Assembly (NCBI GenBank): GCA_000969725.1
Contig: JXSR01S018702.1
DNA length: 20,840 bases
Reading direction: 5' to 3' (one strand)
Source of the DNA: Ophiothrix spiculata
Lineage: Eukaryota; Echinodermata; Ophiuroidea; Amphilepidida; Ophiotrichidae
The notes below the pieces were generated by a model. The model saw nothing but the letters and a program-made list of their open reading frames with translations, was not told the origin of the DNA and did no database searches. Shown one piece after another: positions 10,201-19,200 of the stretch. The position numbers and the translations under genes are program-made. How positions within the stretch are numbered: position 1 is the first letter of the stretch; each line of letters opens with the position of its first letter.

Positions 10201-13200
10201 TCATTTGACAGCAGAATGGCCAACAGACCGTAGCCAGTGTCTCTGTTGAGAGTTGGTTGTTGGGTCCATATTTATGTAATAAAGCAAAGCAAGCAATGCG
10301 AGTAGAGCGTCTTCATGACCAGGGTCCAATGGCCCGCTGTAGGGCCCAAGTGGGGTTAAGGGGCAAAGCCCCTGGTGGGGGTCAAGGGAGCGAAGCCCCT
10401 CAAAGCCAGAGGTTTTCTACACATTAAACATGAAAAAAAAAAACATTTCAGAGGCATTTTCAGATTAAAATTTGACAATTTGTTATTTTTTTGTTGATGA
10501 TGCAACACAAATTGGTGGATAATATTTGGCACCATAGATTAAAGAAAGAAATATAGGGAACATGACTACTTGCACTCTAAAAATTCAGCAAAGTTGGGAG
10601 ATTGCGCAATGCTTGAAACAAAGCTGCACAAGTGGGTAAAGACCCCGGGGGGGGGTTCTTACATTGATGGAAGGTACGGGTATGTGCCGCCCTCGAGACC
10701 CCCTTTTCAAGCCTCCTCTTCCACTCCCCAAGATGCTCTTTTCAAGATTACTTCAGTTCCGAAGATCCCATTTTCAAAGGAAATGACCCAAAATGCATTT
10801 TAATATGATTTCAGGCTAATTTTGAACAATTTTCAGCTTAAATAGTCGTATTTTTATGGGAGAAAAGCAGTTCCTGAGACCCCAATTCGAGAAAAAATCA
10901 GTTCCATAGACCCTGTTCTTGACCAAAAATCCGTTCCGCGAGATATGTTCGATATCGCGGATCTCACACACCTACCAATTTTTTTTTGAGTACCTCCCCC
11001 CCATGGGTAAAGACCCACCTCTGCATTCTGGTTATGCACTACAATTATTTGACGACAATGCACATCTGAATATTTTGAGCCAATTAATTGTGTGAGTGGG
11101 CAAGCAATAGTACTTGACTGGCTCGATATGGTTCAATAGCCAAATTCTCAGTCAAATTTCCATTTCGTATATGTTTGGCACAAATTTCATATCGAACTCT
11201 CCTGTCTATGCAATAAATCTGTATCATAGCATGGTTAAACCTAGATGTATTTGATTTGATAATAATGCTAAATGTCAACCAATACAGATTGCATCAACAG
11301 TGGACGATGAGGTGTATGATAGTATAAATGGACTAGTCTATATTTTACCTGTTCCATCATAATTGTTGGTCCCAACCAATTCAATGGAGTCCAATTCTGT
11401 GTAGTACTTAAGGTGACTATGATGAAGTATGAGACGAAGCAAACTGCAGAAAAAACAGACCATATCAAATTTGATGAAAATACACACCTGATGATTATAA
11501 CGTAACTTTGTACATTGGTGTTTGTTTTCATATTTCTATACAATTGAATATTGGAATGCAAGAGTGACCCAAGTCCACTGGAGTAGTTTTTAAGAAAAAC
11601 AAACAAATAAAAACTTAACAGTATGGCTGATGTTTAAGTTACGTCAATTTGGCTTGTAGAGTAGGTTAAAGAATCCAATTGCCATATGAAATATGATTTT
11701 TCTATAGTATTTGTGCTTGCATTGCTTTGCAGTGGGTCATTTTTGACAGTGGACTTGGGTCAGTCTAGCATTCATATGTGATTTATGTATTCAATTTTAT
11801 GTAAAAATGGGGTGAGATCCATCTGGATCTGATATTTTGTGCAGTATGTATCTGTGCTGTGTGCTCTGCTTGTCTGAGCTAAATTTCATTGAAAACTTTT
11901 CCTTAAATAGTTTTTCGACTGCCATTTTGATATACGACTACCGATTTTCAATTGTGCATGTTTTCTAAGCAATAGACAGAACCTACACCTAATATCAATT
12001 ATCTTCCAATATCAAGAGAAATTTTGGCCAAGAACATAGTTTTGACTACTTATGATACATTCAATAAAACAACATCATTTTAAGTATGCAAAACTGACCC
12101 AAGTCCACAGATTTTGACAACTTTTGAATATAGGACTTTTGGGGGCATTTGCGGTGTGGATTCATTTTAATCCTTCACACACAAGGTAGATGAAGTTATA
12201 AGAAAGCCTCTCCTGGGTATAACTTGTTTTTGAAAAAAGTCTTGCATTCTGGTATTCAATTGCCTATAGAAGCTTGTAAAATTGGATCCAAAAATCAAGT
12301 TTTTATGATAGGGTCCCCATCAAGTTGGTCCCCATAAAGTATTGTATGTGTACAGTAGAGGTCAACTCTATGCAACATCTGTGATGTAAAGCTTATTCAG
12401 ACAAAACAATAATAATAATAATAATTCTGGCATCTATATTGCTCCTTTTCCAGTGGATACAAAGCGCTGGCCATTATTATAATGCCGTAAAGAGAATCAT
12501 CAGAACCACGTTGCATTCCACTAGTCCACTTGAAGCCAATGACCAAAGGTGATTAGCACTTTGGTTGCGATATTTCCCCTAACATGCAGCTTCATTTGAA
12601 AACTAGGTTATAGACTGACCTACGCTGACGTCACTTGTCCCACAAAATGGCGGATATCGAATTTACCCACAAAATGGCGGACTTCATCTTTCAAAAGTTT
12701 TCAGTTAAAACTCTAGAAAAATTGATCATCTTGACCCATCATTTGAGACTTGCCAGTAAAACAATGTATTCTATTACCTTTCTGATATACTGGTTTCAAA
12801 ATATAACAAGTATTCACGCCAAAAAATCACAGTTTATCTGATCAAACGCAACACATGGAAAGGGGAAAGTTTGGTTTGTTTAAGTTCGTCATGACTGTAG
12901 TACAATACTGCTACAAACAATGACCGCAACTGATGTATGCTACATCCGGGAAGTTGAGTCAGAGTAAGAGATAAATCACCCGGATGCGTAGATGGCTCTA
13001 TACAAATGCTGGAAAATATATACAAGTATGCAACTTTTTAATAAATATCTCAAAGTCAAAGTGAGCTTAAAATAATTTAAAATTTAATTCTAATTTTAAA
13101 ATCAGTCAGAGTGGAAGAACATGCTACTCTTAAAAACCCACTTTAACACAGCTATTGGCAAACACTGCACTAAATACAACCATAAAGTCAGGAAATGTCC

Positions 13201-16200
13201 AAATCATAGGAAGGGAAGAACATTTCTGGAAACGGAAGATCAAAGAGGCTATGGAAATATGGACCCAACAACCAACTCTCATCAGAGACACTGGCTACAG
13301 TCTGTTGGCCATTCTGCTGTCAAATGACCGCCCTAGCAGATGGTCATGTGACTAGCATTTCACCACTATGCTGAATGAAGAGGTTGAGAGAACCTAGCAA
13401 GCTACATCGCTGCAATCTCAAGACTCTGAAAAGGTATCTATATATATTACTATGATACAAAACACTTGTGTCAAACAGCTTTTACCATTCCAACTTGTCA
13501 ATAGAGATGACTCACAGATGAGATATCAAATAAAATTGATTGTAATGTTATTGAAAATATAAAAAGAACTATATCTGAAGCATTTTCAAGCTTTTGCTAT
13601 AAAAATTCAAGATTTTACTGATTGATAAATTTATTATTCCCTGGTTGTTCTAGTGCAAAACAAAAATATTAATGGTTGAGGCTGTAAAATAATTATGGTT
13701 TGAGTTCAACGAGTGTTATACAAACCAAACCATTAATATTTTCTTATATTTCTTACAAACAGGGGATAACTCTTAGATCACCACATGATTAGTAGACACT
13801 GGGACTGACCCAGGTACATTTCAGTTCGGGAAAGGTCGTAATAACTTAACGGTGAATGAATACATTCACAGTAAAGGAATAGCTTTACTGTGTTACTTCC
13901 AGTGAACTTCCGGGTAACGCAAGTCATTTATACTTTATACTTCTATAAATTTTCCGGCAGTTTTTTTAAACCGAAATTAGGCCTATGTTTTGACACAACT
14001 TTAATAATGATGTATTATCTAGCCCTGAGTAAATATTTATGTTATCGCAGTGTTTTAAGGCCTAGGCAATTCCCGGGTTGTTTCAGGGGCGTAATCATTT
14101 GGGGGGTTGCAGCTTGGGGACGTAGGCACTCACATATGAAAGTAACGTATGGAGTAAGGATGGGCCGGGGGGTCACTACCTAAACACATGTGACGGGGAT
14201 GTGCGGACACATCATGACCCCCCCTCCCAACCTCCTCTCACCCAATGACCCCCTTTTAATTTTTCACAGGTTGCTCTCACTGAATGACCCTTGATTTCAT
14301 AAATCGGTTTTCTCAAATGCTCTTGCCTAATGACCCCCATTTTCCGAAGAAAATGTATTCACTGAATGAGCATTGTTTTCATACACACTTAAAAATAGGT
14401 AGTCAAAAATTTGACTAGTTTGTGTGGTCATTTCAAAATAACCCTAAATGAAGTCAAATGTGGTTACCGTTTTGACCCACTCAGAGTCATTTCTTATTGT
14501 GTAAAAATGACCATCGAAAATAGTCATTTTGAAATGACCCCGGAAATGTAGTCATACTGTGACTTTTTTTAACTATGTTTCGGACTTATTTTCCTAAGGC
14601 CAAAAAAAAAAACAAGTTTGTTCTGGTAACATGCTTGAAAAAGTAAATGCGGTATGCGGCTTTTTATTTTTTATTTTTTACTTACCTAAATATGAGTATT
14701 TTCCTGTATCTTCAGACATATGAACAATTAATTGCCGACTAATTGATAGGCTGAGAGTACCTGAATTGGTTCGTTGTTTTTTTTTTGATGCGAAATATCA
14801 AAAAAAAAAAAATGCGGGAAATATGTAACTAAACACAAACGCGTGCATGTTACCAGAAACAAACTTGTTTTTTTATTTGGCCTAATCGGGACACCGATTA
14901 AAGTAAATGACCTCTGAATGTAGTCAGTTTTGACCAATAAGTAGTTATTTTCAAAAGAGGTCATTTTGAAAAATAACCACGAATGTAGTCATAATAACAA
15001 CGAATTTGGTCATTTTCAACTGCAATTTGGGTCGAATTTTTGACTAAATTTGAACCCAATGGGTTTGGTGTATAGTTGACCGTCAATAAGTAGTCAAAAA
15101 TTACTACTTAGGAGTCAATTTTGACTACCTTTTTTAAGTGATCTATGAGTACTTGATTCAAGGATTATAAATTAGTGATTTCAGAAGAAGTACAGTGTTT
15201 ATAAATGATCTACTGCAGTGAATATAAATTCAGGGGCAATATAGTGCTAACCCTGGAAAAAATCGAGTACAATTCTAGTACACATTTCTGAGGTGCAAAT
15301 TTGGAACAAAAATTTGAGTACAATTTAAGTACAATTCGAGTACAAATCTGTGTACTCGAATTGTACTTAAAAAATTAATTGAAAAATGATGTAAGAACTT
15401 GTTTTAAATGCATCTGTTTCAAAACCAGAACAAAGGTGGTCGGAAAATATGTGTGGGTTGGCACTATATTGCGCCTACCCCTTCATATGTTAAAGAGATT
15501 TTTTTCGCACATCAAAATACTGACATAAAGATATAAGGTTACCATGTTGGTTTTCGAGAAAAATGACATAAACGGATATTTTTCAATAAAATTTGATTAC
15601 TTTGATGGCACATATGCGTCTGCATAATTTCCCACGTATATATTACGCAGCAATGCGGCGCGTGATTAACCAAACGCGTTAGTAAAGCATGCGTTCAGTG
15701 TGCATTGAAATTTGCGCACGCAAAACGGATGCAAAAATTTATTAGATTTTTTACTATTTATGAAAAAATTGTTATCCCGCAGTCGTAAGCAACTGCATCT
15801 CTGAGAAAACACCTTAATATGAATATGCACAATTTGCACATGCTATTTTTATCACTAGGCCTATCACTGAAAAGAATATGGAAATCAACTTTTAGAACAC
15901 GGAAAATTTGCCAGCCTATATATAGCTTAAACCATACAAACAGCAACTTAATGCGTGAGTTCGAGATCCAGGGAAGCAATCTTCAATGTTTCATGCCAAA
16001 TATGTTATGAATATGATCGCAACTTGAAAGATGGCGATCTATATACGATATTAAAAGAAAAGTCCCAGGTAGAGTTGAGAAATTACCAGATGAATTTGAA
16101 GAAATTATACACCAAAAAATGCAGTTATTAACTTTTATGTCCTCTGATCGTCCATATCAGCCCCCTATTGCTATGACTTAAAGAAAACGAGAGTGAATGA

Positions 16201-19200
16201 ATTCCTTTACGGTCGCTACATACCGGAAGTAACACAGTAAAGTTATCCTTTCCCATGAGTGTATACATTCACCATTAAGTTATTACGACCTTTCCCGAAC
16301 TGATATAGGCTGGTCCTGAAACTCCGAACTGCTGAAATTTTGTGAATTTCCTTCTTTTAGAGTGCAAGTAAAATTACCATAATCATGCCAGTATATTCTC
16401 ATTAGTTCTTAATAGTTCTACAAACGTGTTTTTTTTACAAATGCTTTAGCTGAGTTGATATACACAATTTTGATTTTTTTAAATGCAATCCTGATGCGAA
16501 AGTGGTCACATGCATCCAACACAGAGGGATCACAAATTTTCAGTACTTCTCAACATAAACCATATTGTATTTGTTTTACTATATCTCATAAATATTTCAC
16601 TGAATGTGGTGTTAACACATCAATTAATCACCCAAAAATGTCAATTCTTCTCGGTCACTTTATGAATTTCTAACTGATAAGTGCTATGATTACAGGGGTG
16701 CGATATTAGTTTTTCAATCTTTCCCTGCATGGGAATTAGGCGCACTTGGGGGAAGTTGTCACCCGCATCAGGTTTAACTGACCAATTGTATTTCATGGTT
16801 TCTTAATAAATATTTATGAGGTCTGGTAATAAAACTACCAACTGCATTGGGAGTATAGTTCATGAACAGCCAATGGATGATAATGATTACTTTGTGAATA
16901 TTTATGAGGTGTAATAATATTCAATATAAACCTCACAGGTCATTTTAGTGATAGTTAGGGTCCTAGCTGTATGTCGATTTTGATGACTAAAAAGTGATGA
17001 ACTACACTCTGAGTCAATGGTGATTCTTTTGACCTTCTTTGACCATCTTGCATATGATCATAATGCGGTACTACTTTCTTTCTTCCAATACTGTGCAAGT
17101 TTGAAGGTATAATGCACATATACAGGCTGATTTTAGGAGCCAGGGGTAGACTACCCTACTCATTATGATAGCGACTGCTATTACATGTACAGATATGACT
17201 CTTCTGTACACGGGATATAATCACTGTAAGCAGTGGGGTTTGAACCCCACCCTTTTTATTTCAACCCCACCATTTTTATCCACACACCCTGTATGCTGAA
17301 AGTTCTCTGAAACCACCCTTTTAAGAAATTTTGGTAAGTGTTTCATACTGATGGGGGTACCGAATCCCATTTTGATTCATTAATTGATTAAGCCTACCTA
17401 GCTCAGTAATGTCAAAAAAATAAATGGCAACAACAATCTATGATAATATGCTCATTCTGATTCTCAGATTTTCTCAACATAATTTAAATTTTAGTAACAG
17501 GGTAAGCAACCATCCCTTTTAAATTCAGACCCAACCTTTTTATCAAGGCACCCTTTATACTGGAAATTCTCTGAACCCCACATTTTTGACAATTTTTGGA
17601 TTTATCTAGACCTACCCTTTCTAAAGCTTGTCATGCATACAGTGATAATGTCCCCTCTGAAGGACAACAATCTCTCATGAAATATTTACCTGACTCTAAA
17701 TACTTCATATGAGGATTGAGCAGAGTCAATCTATATGGCCCAATACTACCACCAAGTCAGTTTAATGTCTAAGCAAAAAATCAGAGATTCCATTCTGGCA
17801 AGTGCTCTCACTGGGCATTGAACCCAGGTCCACTGACTATGGCGATCCTTATTATTTGTGTAACTTACTTTGTTTTGAAAGACATCCCTTTTGGAATTGC
17901 TGTGAACACAACAGCTTTCTCTTCCTTAAACGTTTGTGGAGGAACATCCCATAACAGATGCCACCTGTTGTATAGAAATAAGAAACCCAGAGGTTGATTT
18001 TAGACCTTCCAACAATACATAGTAACAGCTCAGTGAGCATGAATGAAATAATGGAATGTTCAGCGAGGTAAAATTTCTACTGCTGTGTATTTGTATGGAA
18101 AGATGTTAAATTTCACACTAAATCAAACTGTATTATGGGTGTGAAAACTTCAAGTGACCAAAGATTTGTTTACATATTCATAGAGCTTGTAGTATGACTT
18201 TTCTCAAGGTAATTTTAATATACCCATCGCTTCACTAATAAATGTACTGTGCCAGATTTAAATCATACATATTGCTGTACATGTCAATGGGAAATTGATT
18301 TCACTTTGGGCTGTTTTGAACTATTGATTTCAAATTAGAATGGAATTATGGGAAGTACTTAAAACACCATCTGTAGATCAGACCCATATACATGTATCAT
18401 TCAACAGACTGTTTAGATAAAGGTACAACTCATGATCAAAAATGTGAAGACAGTTCTCTTCTACACCTAATTCTATTGCATTTTAAAAATACTTCTACAT
18501 GTAGGGCCTATACTAGTGTATATCAATAACAACTCCTGCTGAACTTGATAATTAGAGGCAATACTTTGTTTAGAATTAATGTTTTACTGGCGAAGTATTA
18601 GTTTATTGACAAGGCTAGCATTTATAAATCAGAGAAATAGAAATGTTGCTTTACTTAATTTTGAGCTACAAAATACACTATACTTTAAACAACACTAAAT
18701 AGGTGGGAATTATGAGGCTTTTCCTTATCCGCAAGTAAACATAATCCCAGTTACACGCGCGCCGTAGATACTGATGCGCAAGTCACACGTGCAACACGCG
18801 CTGCATCTTCTGCAGTTGTGCTGTGTCCAGCTACACACACGCTTATCTGTATCAATTCACGATGTGAAGAGGCCCGCCTATTTGGTGTTGATCAAAGTAT
18901 AAAAGTGTGACGATGGTTCGTGATGGACGGTTACTTACAGTGGAACCTCGTTAACACAAAATCACTTGGGACAATGATTTTAGTTTGCATTATCAGGATT
19001 TTGTGTTATCGACCTGAATTCACATAGAAAATTCACACTTGGGACCAAAATCCATTTTGTGTTATCAGGGTTTTTGTGTTAACAGATTTTGTGTTAACAA
19101 AGTAAAGACAACCACAAACAACAATTTTGTGTTATCAGAGTTTTGTGTTAACAGATTTTGTGTTAACAAGTTTTGAGAGGTTTTATAACTACACTTTATT

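Larger units (their letters stand above)
9020..11348 (-). other. FBXL4 intron, 2329 bp
   Basis: Donor GTAAAA, acceptor CTGTAG. It contains the 49-bp minisatellite, the MITE at 9874-10074, a Penelope-like fragment, the GC-rich repeat at 10322-10410 and the element at 10646-11003. Nothing further is recognisable in 9610-9870 or 11020-11348. Confidence 0.85.
13821..16303. repeat. 82-bp inverted pair 2.4 kb apart
   Basis: TCAGTTCGGGAAAGGTCGTA starts an 82-bp block (13821-13902) that recurs in reverse complement at 16223-16303 with about ten differences and one indel. Both contain GTGAATG.ATAC.TTCA and TTTACTGTGTTACTTCC. This could be one TIR transposon of 2483 bp, now filled with other repeats, or two separate copies. 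No transposase is visible between them. Confidence 0.55.
11444..17868 (-). other. FBXL4 intron, 6425 bp, largest in the window
   Basis: Donor GTAAGT, acceptor TTCTGCAG. It holds the GACCCAAGTCCAC repeats, the CRE/YY1-like site cluster, a Penelope-like fragment, the foldbacks at 13634-13769 and 14386-15140, an 82-bp inverted pair (13821-13902 / 16223-16303), the perfect hairpin at 15327-15368 and the duplicated block at 17264-17599. Nothing recognisable in 15380-16200 apart from a GCG-rich patch at 15646-15735, nor in 16310-16800. Confidence 0.85.

Noticed and set aside
11268-11606. 112-codon minus-strand frame with a hydrophobic stretch.
   Set aside because: It covers the 95-nt FBXL4 exon in the wrong frame; the true frame has the KYYTELD match and correct phases.
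14728-14964. 78-codon minus-strand frame with phenylalanine and lysine runs.
   Set aside because: It is the translation of poly(T)/poly(A) tracts in the loop of the foldback element.
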